A stretch of DNA of 64,000 nt from CBDDFQ01 sp965227035 (lineage in GTDB: Bacteria > Pseudomonadota > Gammaproteobacteria > Burkholderiales > Burkholderiaceae_C), in NCBI GenBank assembly GCA_965227035.1, contig OZ245724.1, positions 2,728,001 through 2,792,000 of the forward strand, read 5' to 3'. The notes under the pieces were generated by a model, which was not told where the DNA came from, did not search any database, and saw only the letters and a list, made by a program, of their open reading frames with translations. Positions 15,051 to 23,507 of the stretch are shown piece after piece; within the stretch, counting starts at the first letter, position 1; each line of letters opens with the position of its first letter. The position numbers and the translations under genes are program-made.

Positions 15051-16268
15051 TTAAAGACCGCTCTTCACGCCCTTCCATTGCGCCGCCAAACCGATGGCCG
15101 CGACGACGGCAACGAACACTGCGTAAACATCGACGGCACCCTTGAGTCCCAAGGGCGCGACCAGGGCGCCGGCAATCATCGCGGGCACGCTGAACGCCAG
15201 ATAGCAGACTACGAAAACCGTAGCGAACAGTTCCGAGCGCTCATGCGTTTGCGCAAGAGGCGACAGAATCTGCAGCAAGTTGGAAAACGTGCCGCCGAAT
15301 CCAATGCCGCAAAGTGCAGTGCCAATGAAAAAGAGCGCAATCGACAAAGTAGGCAAGGACACGATCAACAGCAATACGCCCACAAGAATCCCCACGAGTC
15401 CGACGCTTGCGGCTGCCGCAGGCGAAAGACGCTTCAATGCCGTCGGAGCCACAGTGCCGACGCCTGCCAGCACCGCAATAGACAGGCCATTGAGCAGGCC
15501 GTTGTCGATACGGAAAACATGAAGAAGTATCGACGGCGCGAGTGCCAGGTACAGACCGGCAAGCGCCCAGACCGCGATGAGCGGAGCGATAGCGCGCAGG
15601 AACTGATCTTTCGCTGCCGGCGGCACGCTGACTCTTGGAACGAGCGAGGCGAGCAGTCCGGGTCTGCGCGATGCAGTCTCGGGCGTCATGAGCATCAGCA
15701 CTGCGCACAGCGCGAATATCGCGACCAGTACACCGAACATGATGCCAACCGGATGCGCGGTGTATTTCACGAGAATGCCGGTCACTAGCGCACCCAACGC
15801 AAATCCTGCCATGGGAGACACGCTGCTCACCATGGTGCCGAAACGTTTTTGGGCGGCAGGCGCGGCTTCCACGACTGCAGCAGTAAGTGCGCCGGTTGCT
15901 GCACCTGTCGCGATGCCTTGCACTATGCGCGCGAGCAGCAGGCCAGTGACGCCGCGCGCCGTCAGAAAGATCGCCATGGCAATCGCCTGGATGACCAGTG
16001 CACCGAAGATCACCGGGCGTCTGCCCAAGTGGTCGGATAGCGAGCCGGCAACCAGCAAGGTTCCCAACAACGCGATGCAATAAACCGCAAACGCCATGGT
16101 GAGCATCGACGGCGAAAAATGCCACGCGCGCTGCATGACCAGGAACAGTGGCGACGGCGCACTGGCAGCGAAGAAGAACGCGAACAACATGAACGCGAGA
16201 GCCGGGAATGCAATGGTCGGCGGCAAGCGCCACGACGCAGTCGCATCGGATATGGAATCGGAAGACAT
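15051..16268 (-). CDS. Major facilitator superfamily transporter
   Basis: 405 residues with about 12 hydrophobic segments and the MFS loop 2-3 motif GSLSDHLGRRPVI (residues about 75-87). A Ser/Ala-rich N-terminus precedes the first helix. The profile is that of a drug or metabolite exporter of the DHA type. The start lies 18 bases after the stop of the GST gene, and the downstream neighbour is a MarR-GNAT regulator; transporter plus MarR regulator is a classic efflux arrangement in which the regulator senses the exported compound. Substrate unknown. Confidence 0.88.
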   Translation of the reverse strand: MSSDSISDATASWRLPPTIAFPALAFMLFAFFFAASAPSPLFLVMQRAWHFSPSMLTMAFAVYCIALLGTLLVAGSLSDHLGRRPVIFGALVIQAIAMAIFLTARGVTGLLLARIVQGIATGAATGALTAAVVEAAPAAQKRFGTMVSSVSPMAGFALGALVTGILVKYTAHPVGIMFGVLVAIFALCAVLMLMTPETASRRPGLLASLVPRVSVPPAAKDQFLRAIAPLIAVWALAGLYLALAPSILLHVFRIDNGLLNGLSIAVLAGVGTVAPTALKRLSPAAAASVGLVGILVGVLLLIVSLPTLSIALFFIGTALCGIGFGGTFSNLLQILSPLAQTHERSELFATVFVVCYLAFSVPAMIAGALVAPLGLKGAVDVYAVFVAVVAAIGLAAQWKGVKSGL

Positions 16269-16286
16269 CGAAGGGAATAGCTGGAG

Positions 16287-16925
16287 TCAGGAAGCTTTGG
16301 AAGCGGGAGGTACGTAGGAGAAAGCTGGGTGCGCCGCACACGCGGCTTCGACCTGAACGAGCGTTGGCATATTCGTAAAGTCGACGCCGATTCTGCGTGC
16401 GTTGAGGATCTGAGGATAGAGCCACAAATCGGCGATGGTGGGTGTGGAGCCGATGCAGAAGGTGCCTGCGCGACCGGCGAAGTCCTGCAGCATGAGTTCG
16501 CAGCCCGCGAGGCCTTCGGCGTTGATGTGAACCGCGAGCTTTTGCGTTACAGCCTCGTCGACACCCTGCCCTGCCAACCAGCCCGCGAGCTTTCGTCCCT
16601 GCGCCACGTGCACATCGCATCCGATGATGTTCACGATCTCGAGGGCCTTGCCTCGCTCGGGGCCGGATGCCGGAATAAGGCGAGGGCCTTCGAGGATGCT
16701 GTCCAGAAGATCGACCATCGCAAACGACTGGGTGTACTTCACGCCATCGACGAACAGAGTCGGCACTAACTGCTGGCCGTTCACTTTTCTGTAGCTGTCG
16801 GTTTTATGCGCGCCGCCGATCAGGTCGACCTCGATGTATTCGTAGTCGGCGTGTTTCAACGCCAGAGCGCCCAACACGCGCCTGCTGGATGAGCTGGGCG
16901 GGCAGGCATAGAGGGTGATTTTCAT
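16287..16925 (-). CDS. Glutathione S-transferase family protein, zeta-class-like
   Basis: About 212 residues beginning MKITLYACPPSSSSRRVLGA, where the serine-rich N-terminal motif resembles the zeta-class signature of maleylacetoacetate isomerases; the glutathione-binding QQLVPTLFVDG and QSFAMVDLLD follow. The helical C-terminal domain runs from about residue 85. Possible roles are cis-trans isomerisation of a maleyl-type ring-cleavage product or conjugation of an electrophile. I chose the ATG at 16925; the frame extends to 16970 but the family begins here. It leads the GST-MFS-MarR-GNAT unit and is divergent from the PyrK-like gene. Confidence 0.85.
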   Translation of the reverse strand: MKITLYACPPSSSSRRVLGALALKHADYEYIEVDLIGGAHKTDSYRKVNGQQLVPTLFVDGVKYTQSFAMVDLLDSILEGPRLIPASGPERGKALEIVNIIGCDVHVAQGRKLAGWLAGQGVDEAVTQKLAVHINAEGLAGCELMLQDFAGRAGTFCIGSTPTIADLWLYPQILNARRIGVDFTNMPTLVQVEAACAAHPAFSYVPPASKAS

Positions 16926-17004
16926 GAGTGGTCGGCTGGAGGATGGAACCGAGAGCAAGGCGGGATTCACATTATTCAGAAGAATCGATATCCGTGAATT
17001 TGTG

Positions 17005-17033
17005 TTGACAGTATCGAAAAAGATACTAGTATC
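17005..17033 (+). promoter_or_regulatory. Promoter with inverted repeat in its spacer, upstream of the pyrKD-like operon
   Basis: TTGACA (17005-17010) is a perfect -35 box; TAGTAT (17027-17032) is a fair -10 box at 16-base spacing. The spacer is filled by an inverted repeat, AGTATC (17010-17015), six bases, GATACT (17022-17027), and a third AGTATC half-site follows directly (17028-17033). A dimer bound here would exclude RNA polymerase. The XRE regulator encoded fourth in the operon is the obvious candidate binder. Confidence 0.65.
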
Positions 17034-17077
17034 TTATTTTGATCTTTAAATCGTCATGATCCGGTGAGGTTCCTTAG

Positions 17078-17926
17078 ATGACCACGAATTCCTGTTTTCA
17101 GAGAAACGCCGAGAGCGTCGCCTCGCATCGATGCAGGGTGACCGAGCACCGGTGGGTGAACGGTCGCTACAAATACCTCAGGCTCGAAGCCGAAGCCGAT
17201 CTGGCAGCCTGCACCAGACCGGGGCAGTTTTATCAACTGCGATGCCCTTCGACCAACGATCTCCAGCCCTTCCTGCTGCGCCCGATGAGCGTCTACGGGG
17301 TCGGCCCAGCAGCAGGAACGATCGAATTTCTATACAACGTGAATGGGGTAGGAACCAAAGCGCTGTCCGAGCTTGCGGTTGGCGGCCAAATGGATATCGT
17401 CGGGCCACTTGGAAATACCTTTGGGCTCGATTCGACCGTCAAACGAATCATGGTTATTGCTCGCGGCGTGGGTCTCGCCACGATGGCGCCGTTGTTGAAG
17501 CAGGCGTCGCGCAACGGCGTCGCCATCACTGCTGTGATGTCCGCCCGAACCCCCCAGGATTTGATGCGCGACGAATTTCTGAGAGGCGCGGATGCCGACG
17601 TCCACTGCGTCTACGACGCAGACGGATCCTCGGCGATGGAAGCAATGGAACCGCTCATCCGCCGACTCATCGCCGAGCAGGAGATCGACGTCGTCTACAC
17701 CTGCGGATCGCACCGGATTCTCATGCTGCTGCAGCAAATACTGAAAGACTTCCCACGCGTTGGAGGGGAAGTTGCCATGGAGCAGCGCATGGCATGCGGC
17801 ATGGGCGTCTGCCTTTCATGCGTGAGGCTGTTCGATCACGACGGCGACAAGCAATTCCTTCGCGTTTGTCGCGAAGGCCCGGTGTTCCCGATACGCGATG
17901 TCGTTGGGGAGGTCGAATTTGGCTGA
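17078..17926 (+). CDS. PyrK-like iron-sulfur flavoprotein (dihydroorotate dehydrogenase B electron-transfer subunit)
   Basis: 282 residues of the ferredoxin-reductase-like family. The N-terminal FAD domain shows RPGQFYQLRCP and FLLRPMSVYGV (the RPxS FAD motif); the NAD domain follows at IMVIARGVGLATMAPLL. The C-terminal 2Fe-2S cysteines are in MACGMGVCLSCVRLF and FLRVCREGPVF, exactly the PyrK pattern. PyrK lets class 1B dihydroorotate dehydrogenase use NAD. The ATG at 17078 has GGTGAGG upstream and sits 45 bases after the promoter described. It opens a five-gene operon and overlaps the PyrD-like gene. Betaproteobacteria normally make pyrimidines with the quinone-linked class 2 enzyme, so this pair probably serves another purpose. 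Confidence 0.88.
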   Translation: MTTNSCFQRNAESVASHRCRVTEHRWVNGRYKYLRLEAEADLAACTRPGQFYQLRCPSTNDLQPFLLRPMSVYGVGPAAGTIEFLYNVNGVGTKALSELAVGGQMDIVGPLGNTFGLDSTVKRIMVIARGVGLATMAPLLKQASRNGVAITAVMSARTPQDLMRDEFLRGADADVHCVYDADGSSAMEAMEPLIRRLIAEQEIDVVYTCGSHRILMLLQQILKDFPRVGGEVAMEQRMACGMGVCLSCVRLFDHDGDKQFLRVCREGPVFPIRDVVGEVEFG

Positions 17927-18896
17927 TCTCTCCACTCCCTCGACTACGGCGGATCTGGCGGTGCGAATAGGCGACTTGTCTCTACGAAATCCGGTCATGC
18001 CGGCATCTGGATGCTTCGCGATCGAATACGCCGAAGCACTCGATTTGAGCAGGCTAGGCGCGCTCGTCATCAAGAGCGTCTCGCCTACTGTGCGTGCCGG
18101 CAATCCGACTCCTCGCGTCGCCGATGCCTACAGCGGCATGCTCAACTCCATTGGCATTCCAAGCAAAGGCCTCGATTACTACAGGCGCTCGGTGCTGCCG
18201 CCCTATCTTCAATTCGGAACGCCCGTGGTCGTCTCGATATCTGCAGACACCGTAGACGAATTTGCCGAAGCGATTGCGCAGATGTCGCTGCCGGATGTAG
18301 CCGCCATCGAGGCGAACATTTCATGCCCGAACCTGGAAGCGGATGGCATGGCATTTGCCATGACGCCCGAAACCACCTATCAGGTGGTGAGCGCGATTCG
18401 AAGACGCACTAGGCATCAGATCTGGGCGAAGCTGACCCCCAACGCTTCACACACAGCGGCTGTCGCGAAGGCGGCAGAAGAAGCCGGTGCCGATGCGCTT
18501 GTCATGGGCAACACAGTCCTCGGCATGGCAATCGATGTGCGGACTCGCAAGCCGAAGCTCGGCAATGTGATGGGAGGCCTGTCCGGGCCGGCGATCAAAC
18601 CGATTGCGCTTCGCATGGTTCATCAGTGCTATCGCAGCGTTCGAATTCCGATCATCGGCTGCGGTGGAATCTCGACTGCGGATGACGCCGTCGAGTTCAT
18701 GCTGGCAGGCGCGAGCGCCGTGCAGGTCGGCACCGCATCGTTCATCGATCCCGGCGTGATGCAAAAAATCATCGATGGGCTTCACGCCTACTGCGCAGAG
18801 ATGGGCGTGAGCGCTGTTCGCGATCTCACCGGGCAGGTAAAGCTCGATCGGCAGCTGTCGGATCGATGGCTTCGCTTCGCCCAGCAATCGGGCTGA
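17919..18896 (+). CDS. PyrD-like dihydroorotate dehydrogenase, class 1B
   Basis: About 325 residues. FMN TIM-barrel features of class 1 enzymes: LRNPVMPASGCFA, then IEANISCPN with the active-site cysteine, IWAKLTPN, and phosphate-binding IPIIGCGGISTADDAVEF and GASAVQVGTA. The partner gene encodes PyrK, so class 1B (NAD-linked, heterotetramer) follows. The start is probably TTG at 17919, overlapping the pyrK-like stop by 8 bases; ATG at 17898 is possible but lies deeper in the preceding gene. The reaction would be dihydroorotate/orotate interconversion, or the same chemistry on a related dihydropyrimidine. Context with a carbamoylase favours the reductive, catabolic direction. Confidence 0.88.
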   Translation: MADLSTPSTTADLAVRIGDLSLRNPVMPASGCFAIEYAEALDLSRLGALVIKSVSPTVRAGNPTPRVADAYSGMLNSIGIPSKGLDYYRRSVLPPYLQFGTPVVVSISADTVDEFAEAIAQMSLPDVAAIEANISCPNLEADGMAFAMTPETTYQVVSAIRRRTRHQIWAKLTPNASHTAAVAKAAEEAGADALVMGNTVLGMAIDVRTRKPKLGNVMGGLSGPAIKPIALRMVHQCYRSVRIPIIGCGGISTADDAVEFMLAGASAVQVGTASFIDPGVMQKIIDGLHAYCAEMGVSAVRDLTGQVKLDRQLSDRWLRFAQQSG

Positions 18897-18900
18897 CCGG

Positions 18901-20157
18901 ATGATGGAGACCGCACTTCTTCGGCGCCTCGCCGATCAGCTGTTCGATGACATTCGCGCGCTGTCGTTCGATGGCGTCGGCGTCACTCGCGAGAGTTACG
19001 GCACCGGCGAAACCGCTGTTGCGAACTACCTGCGCGAGTTCGCCACGTCGCAGGGCCTGACGACTTTCGTGGACGGCGCGGCCAACTTCGTGTTCGCCCT
19101 GCCCACCGACGCGCCTGACGCACCCGTGGTGTGGACAGGCTCGCATATCGATTCGGTGCCGCAAGGCGGCAATTTCGATGGCCTCGCCGGTGTGGTCGCG
19201 GGTCTGCTTTGTCTGGTGGACCGAAAGCAGCGCTCCTTAGTGGAAGGCTCACCCCTCGAAGTCATCGCATTTCGGGGCGAAGAAAGCGCCTGGTTCGGCA
19301 AGGCGTACATCGGATCCGGAGCGTTGTTCGGAAAAATCGGCGCAGACGACCTCGCACTCGAGCAACGCACGACCGGCGAAACGTTGGAGTCGTGTATGCG
19401 ACGTGCCGGCGCCGATGTAGAAAGTATCCGCGCAGGCATAACGCTTTTCCACAAGCCGCGAGTGAAGGCATATCTCGAGCTTCACATCGAGCAAGGTCCC
19501 GTGATGATCGCCCGACAGCTTCCTCTGGCGGTGGTATCCGGCATTCGCGGCAACGTCCGCCACAACCAGATTCGTTGTCTGGGCGATGCGCAACACTCGG
19601 GCGTCGTACCTCGGTGGCTTCGTCATGACGCCATGTTCGCCGTGGCCGATCTGATCATGCGGCTCGATGAACACTGGCGCGTGCTGCTCGAACACGGCAC
19701 CGATCTCGTGGTGACTACCGGCATCGTCACGACCGATCCGGCAGAGCATTCGATTTCGCGCATTCCCGGCAACGTGAGCTTCAGCTTCGAGGCGCGAAGC
19801 CGGAGCCAGGACACGCTCGAAGCGTTCTACCGATTGATGCGCGCCGAGTGCAATGCGATCGGGCGCGAACGGGGAGTCGAATTCGAATTCGACAGGCGTC
19901 TGAATAGCGAGTCTGCGACGATGGATCCAGGAATATGCGCACTTCTGTCGAAGGCGTGCGAGGATCTTCAGACCCCTCATGAGACGATTGCCAGCGGCGC
20001 CGGACACGACGCGTCCTTGTTTGCGAATGCGGGTATTCCCAGCGGGATGCTGTTCGTCCGCAATCAAAATGGATCGCACAATCCGAATGAGGCGATGGAC
20101 ATGGAAGACTTCATGCTCGGCGTCCAGGCACTCGGCATCGCCATCGACAGGCTTTAA
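18901..20157 (+). CDS. M20-family N-carbamoyl amino-acid hydrolase (hydantoinase/carbamoylase type)
   Basis: 418 residues. Metal and active-site motifs of the family are all visible: TGSHIDSVPQGGNFDG, FRGEESAWFG, ELHIEQGP, GAGHDA and GSHNPNEAMD. Members (N-carbamoyl-L-amino-acid hydrolase, ureidopropionase, allantoate amidohydrolase, ureidoglycine hydrolase) remove a carbamoyl group, releasing carbon dioxide and ammonia. Placed 4 bases after a dihydroorotate dehydrogenase gene, N-carbamoyl-L-aspartate is an attractive substrate, giving aspartate; this is inference. Allantoate-type or beta-ureido substrates are alternatives. A dihydroorotase or dihydropyrimidinase that would bridge the two steps is not in the window. 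Confidence 0.88.
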   Translation: MMETALLRRLADQLFDDIRALSFDGVGVTRESYGTGETAVANYLREFATSQGLTTFVDGAANFVFALPTDAPDAPVVWTGSHIDSVPQGGNFDGLAGVVAGLLCLVDRKQRSLVEGSPLEVIAFRGEESAWFGKAYIGSGALFGKIGADDLALEQRTTGETLESCMRRAGADVESIRAGITLFHKPRVKAYLELHIEQGPVMIARQLPLAVVSGIRGNVRHNQIRCLGDAQHSGVVPRWLRHDAMFAVADLIMRLDEHWRVLLEHGTDLVVTTGIVTTDPAEHSISRIPGNVSFSFEARSRSQDTLEAFYRLMRAECNAIGRERGVEFEFDRRLNSESATMDPGICALLSKACEDLQTPHETIASGAGHDASLFANAGIPSGMLFVRNQNGSHNPNEAMDMEDFMLGVQALGIAIDRL

Positions 20158-20173
20158 AAAAATCGGAACATCC

Positions 20174-21103
20174 GTGAGTACAGAGACATTCAACTCCTCC
20201 ATCGATTACGAAGCGCTTGGAGATCGGCTACGCGCGTATCGCGTCGGCGCTTCGCTGCTTGCCGAAGACGTGGCGGACGCACTCGGCGTGTCGCGTGCAG
20301 TGGTTTATCGAATGGAAAAAGGCGAGATCGTCAAAATTGAAACGCTGGAGCGAATCGCGCAGCTGCTGGGAACGTCGATGGCATCTCTGCTTGGCGTCGA
20401 AGTCGAGTACTACCCCACAGTGCTCGGTGTTCTGGAGCGCATGCGCCAACTCGAACAAACATCCGAACGCATCATTTCGCATTTCGAGCCGATCTCGCTG
20501 CTGCTCGCAAGCGACACCTACCTGCAAAGCCTGCGCGTGATGATCACCGAGGCCGACCCTCGCGCCACACCGCGAAGCGGAGCGAAAGTCCCGAAAGATC
20601 TCGACGTCGACAAGATGATCGAGATCCTTGCAGAACGCAAAGCATTCTTCGATCGACGCAAGCCCCACATGGTGAGCCTGATCGGACTTCGCGAGGTCGA
20701 ACGTTTCGTGCTGACAGGCCTCGTGGGTCGACTCGACTTGCCGGAGGAGGTTCGCAAAGAACGAATCGAAGCCGCTCGAAAGGAAGTACTGCACATGGCG
20801 GAGTTGATGGAATCGGAACCGCTGCATGTACGCATCGGCATCGTGGACGATGCCATGCCGGCATCGACGTTCCAGTTGTTTACCGGCCCCGATCGTTCTG
20901 TGATTGCGGTGAGTCCGTTTCGTTTTGCCGAGATGCCGAACGTGCGCAACGGCATCGCCAGCGTGACCGCATCGCCGGAAGCAGTTGCGATGTACGAAGA
21001 CATGATCGATCGATTGTGGAGCACGGCACACAAGGGCAAGGCCGGCGCGCGGTTGTTACGCAAAATGCTCGACCGCATGCAGATGAGCGACGAACAGCAA
21101 TAA
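20174..21103 (+). CDS. XRE-family helix-turn-helix regulator with long C-terminal domain
   Basis: About 309 residues. An N-terminal HTH_3 domain (residues about 12-66: LGDRLRAYRVGASLLAEDVA, then LGVSRAVVYRMEKGEI) is followed by a 240-residue region I do not recognise, probably a ligand-sensing domain. The start is GTG at 20174 (VSTETFNSS), 16 bases after the carbamoylase stop; a longer open frame from 19979 lies inside that gene and is not used. Being within the operon it likely controls it, and the inverted repeat at 17010-17027 is the best candidate site. A pyrimidine or ureide ligand is plausible but unproven. Confidence 0.85.
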   Translation: MSTETFNSSIDYEALGDRLRAYRVGASLLAEDVADALGVSRAVVYRMEKGEIVKIETLERIAQLLGTSMASLLGVEVEYYPTVLGVLERMRQLEQTSERIISHFEPISLLLASDTYLQSLRVMITEADPRATPRSGAKVPKDLDVDKMIEILAERKAFFDRRKPHMVSLIGLREVERFVLTGLVGRLDLPEEVRKERIEAARKEVLHMAELMESEPLHVRIGIVDDAMPASTFQLFTGPDRSVIAVSPFRFAEMPNVRNGIASVTASPEAVAMYEDMIDRLWSTAHKGKAGARLLRKMLDRMQMSDEQQ

Positions 21104-21124
21104 CGAGAAGTTCCGGAGGATTCG

Positions 21125-21805
21125 ATGCCACAACAACCACAGGCTTCCCATGCGCGAGCGATGCGCACCGCCGAGTCTCTACTCGCAGCGGGGTGCATGA
21201 AAGTGCGAACCGACGAGCCGTTCCGACTCCCGTCCGGTTGGGCCAGCCCGGTCTACATGGACTGCCGTCGCCTGATTGCATTCCCGGCGATTCGCAAGAC
21301 TCTCCTCGCCGACATGCTGGGCATGATCGAGGCTCGCAGTGTGGTCGACGGTGTGGATGCTATTGCGGGAGGCGAAGCGAGCGGCATCGCATACGCCGCG
21401 TGGATTGCCGATAAGCTGGACCTGCCGCTGATCTACGTTCGCAAGAAACTGGTCGGCGAATCGCAAATCGAGGGCGTGATCGAACCCGGCTCACGAGTAC
21501 TTTTGATCGACGACATGATGGCTTCCGGTCACAGCAAACGTAAATTTTGTCGCGCCCTGATTTCGGCTGGTTTCGAAGTGGAAGACGTCCTCGTGCTGTT
21601 CGATTACGGCACCTTCCCCACGCAAACATTGCTGCAACCGCTAGGTGTGCAGGTACACGCGCTGAGCACCTGGAAGGACGTGATCGAGTCGGCCGAGAAG
21701 CAACGCATGTTCGACAGCAAAACCCTCTCCGAGATCCACATGTTCCTCGACAACCCCGCCAAATGGTCGCATGCACACGGCGGCAGCGAGGTCGCGACGG
21801 GCTGA
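21125..21805 (+). CDS. Orotate phosphoribosyltransferase-like protein
   Basis: 226 residues with the orotate-site signature FRLPSGWASPVYMDCRRL (residues about 34-51) and the PRPP-binding loop VLLIDDMMASGHSK (about 126-139), followed by a C-terminal extension ending KWSHAHGG. PyrE enzymes join orotate to PRPP to give OMP in the cytoplasm. A strong ribosome-binding site (CCGGAGGA) precedes the ATG at 21125. As last gene of the operon it could salvage orotate or a related base while the other enzymes degrade it. It is probably a second copy, since the housekeeping pyrE usually lies elsewhere; a search of the genome would settle this. Confidence 0.85.
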   Translation: MPQQPQASHARAMRTAESLLAAGCMKVRTDEPFRLPSGWASPVYMDCRRLIAFPAIRKTLLADMLGMIEARSVVDGVDAIAGGEASGIAYAAWIADKLDLPLIYVRKKLVGESQIEGVIEPGSRVLLIDDMMASGHSKRKFCRALISAGFEVEDVLVLFDYGTFPTQTLLQPLGVQVHALSTWKDVIESAEKQRMFDSKTLSEIHMFLDNPAKWSHAHGGSEVATG

Positions 21806-21958
21806 GGTTCCAGGGCATGCAGCGCACACCCGCAAACCGATCGTTACGCCGAGATCGGCCCGCTCTCCCATAATTTCACCTCGGACGCTTGGTCGGATTC
21901 CCGCCCTAAGGGAAGATGGATCGAGATCGGTGCAAGGCTGGTGCGAGGGGAGACATTC

Positions 21959-22465
21959 ATGAAAAACATTTCGACGTGCTTGTGGTTCGACACGCAAGCG
22001 GAAGATGCGGCGCAGTTCTACGTGTCGATGTTCAAGAACTCTCGCGTCACTGGAATCTCACGCTACGGCGATGCCGGGCCCGGCCCCAAAGGCAAGGTCA
22101 TGACGGTCTCGTTCAACATCGATGGTCGCGAGTTTCTGGCGCTCAACGGCGGCCCGCATTTCAAATTCACGCCTGCGGTTTCGATGATCGTCAATTGCGA
22201 TACGCAAGCCGAGATCGACGACTACTGGAACAAGCTCACCAAAGAAGGATCGCCGCAGCAGTGCGGATGGCTCACCGATAAATTCGGGCTGTCGTGGCAG
22301 ATAGTCCCGACTGCGCTGGCAGACATGATGACGGACCCCGATGCAGAAAAAGCCAATCGGGTCATGGGTGCCATCATGGAGATGGTGAAGCTCGACATTG
22401 GCGAACTTGAAAAGGCATTCGAAGGCCAGTCATCGCAAATGCAAGTGGTGTCGCAGAACGCCTAA
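21959..22465 (+). CDS. VOC-family protein, PhnB/3-demethylubiquinone-methyltransferase-like
   Basis: 168 residues of the glyoxalase/VOC fold: CLWFDTQAEDAAQFYVSMFKNS, FNIDGREFLALNGGP and the segment KFGLSWQIVPT, which together mark the PhnB-like group (PF06983). The first strand lacks an obvious metal-binding set, as is usual in this subgroup, and no enzyme activity can be assigned. The ATG at 21959 has GAGGGGAG upstream. It is 153 bases after the pyrimidine-type operon and convergent with the LysR gene, so it is probably an independent unit. Confidence 0.82.
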   Translation: MKNISTCLWFDTQAEDAAQFYVSMFKNSRVTGISRYGDAGPGPKGKVMTVSFNIDGREFLALNGGPHFKFTPAVSMIVNCDTQAEIDDYWNKLTKEGSPQQCGWLTDKFGLSWQIVPTALADMMTDPDAEKANRVMGAIMEMVKLDIGELEKAFEGQSSQMQVVSQNA

Positions 22466-22496
22466 GCACAGGCTCTACGCTCGTTGGTGGCGTCGC

Positions 22497-23393
22497 TCAG
22501 CCGTAGTGTTCAGCAGCCAATTCGCGCATCTGCTTCATCACGTACTTCAACACTTTCGACGACGGCCTTGCCTTCGGCATCGCAAGCACGATCCGGTTTC
22601 GAATACCCGGCGCATAAATTTTCGCCACATGCATCTCCTGCGTGTAATGCCACAACTTCGTCGCCGATTGAGGGAGCACGGTGAACCCGACACCTCGTGC
22701 GGCCAACGCGAGAACGGTTTGCACCGAGTCGATTTCAGAAATGATCTGGAGCGGCAAGCCGCGCGGTCGTGTGTACGCTTCGAGCAGTTGACGCAGCGCG
22801 TTCGGGCCGCTCGGCATCAACAAGGGCAACGCAGCGACGTCGACCAGTCGCATCCGCTTGGGCAGCTCGCTTGCGCCGATAACGATGAGCGGTTCGCGTG
22901 CAAGCGTCTCTTCCTGCAGTTGAGGCGATGTGGGCGGGTCGAACAATACCGCTGCATCCAACTTTCCCGCGATCAACGATTCCCGCAGACGAATGCTCAA
23001 AGCCTCGACCACGGTGATGCTTGCTTGTGGGTACTGCTCCCTTACCCGCTGCACCAGGTCGGGTGCAAGGATGTGCGCGACTCGTGGTGGCAGCCCGATG
23101 GTGACCCGATCTCGTGGACTCTCCTGGCGTTCGCGCATGTCGGCTCGCGCATGCTCTGCCATTTCGAAAATCGCTCGCGCATGTGCAAGCAGCGCGAGAC
23201 CTGCTTCCGTGGGTTCCGCACCGCGACCGGTGCGTACCAGCAGCCGTTGGCCGGTTTCTTCCTCGAGCAGAAACACTTGCCTGCTCAATGCCGATTGCGA
23301 GAGATGCAAGGCCGCCGCAGCCTGGCTGAAACTGCCCGCTTCGACGACAGCGACAAAATAATGGAGACGTCCGATGTCCATAGGGGTTTGCAC
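22497..23393 (-). CDS. LysR-family regulator of the adjacent catabolic operon
   Basis: 298 residues. The N-terminal helix-turn-helix is clear (AGSFSQAAAALHLSQSALSR, residues about 19-38) and an effector domain follows from about residue 92 (DRVTIGLPPRVAHILAPDLV), resembling the Nac/Cbl-like subgroup. The start may be ATG at 23393 or 23381 (MDIGRLHYF). It is divergent from the amidohydrolase gene, and a perfect inverted repeat lies between them. LysR regulators in this setting usually activate the divergent operon on binding its substrate or an intermediate. Confidence 0.9.
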   Translation of the reverse strand: MQTPMDIGRLHYFVAVVEAGSFSQAAAALHLSQSALSRQVFLLEEETGQRLLVRTGRGAEPTEAGLALLAHARAIFEMAEHARADMRERQESPRDRVTIGLPPRVAHILAPDLVQRVREQYPQASITVVEALSIRLRESLIAGKLDAAVLFDPPTSPQLQEETLAREPLIVIGASELPKRMRLVDVAALPLLMPSGPNALRQLLEAYTRPRGLPLQIISEIDSVQTVLALAARGVGFTVLPQSATKLWHYTQEMHVAKIYAPGIRNRIVLAMPKARPSSKVLKYVMKQMRELAAEHYG

Positions 23394-23410
23394 TTGAAAA
23401 CCAAAACAAC

Positions 23411-23438
23411 ATGAGTTGCTTCCATCGAATTAACTCAT
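23411..23438. promoter_or_regulatory. LysR-type operator dyad
   Basis: ATGAGTT (23411-23417), 14 bases, AACTCAT (23432-23438): perfect 7-bp arms, 18 bases before the LysR start and about 70 before the amidohydrolase start. Position and shape fit the primary binding site of the adjacent LysR protein, which would also repress its own gene. Confidence 0.6.
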
Positions 23439-23507
23439 AGCAGATATCAGATTAAACGTCAGATCGGCACGATCGGAACCTCCGGCTTGGACGCAAAATT
23501 GCAGCCA

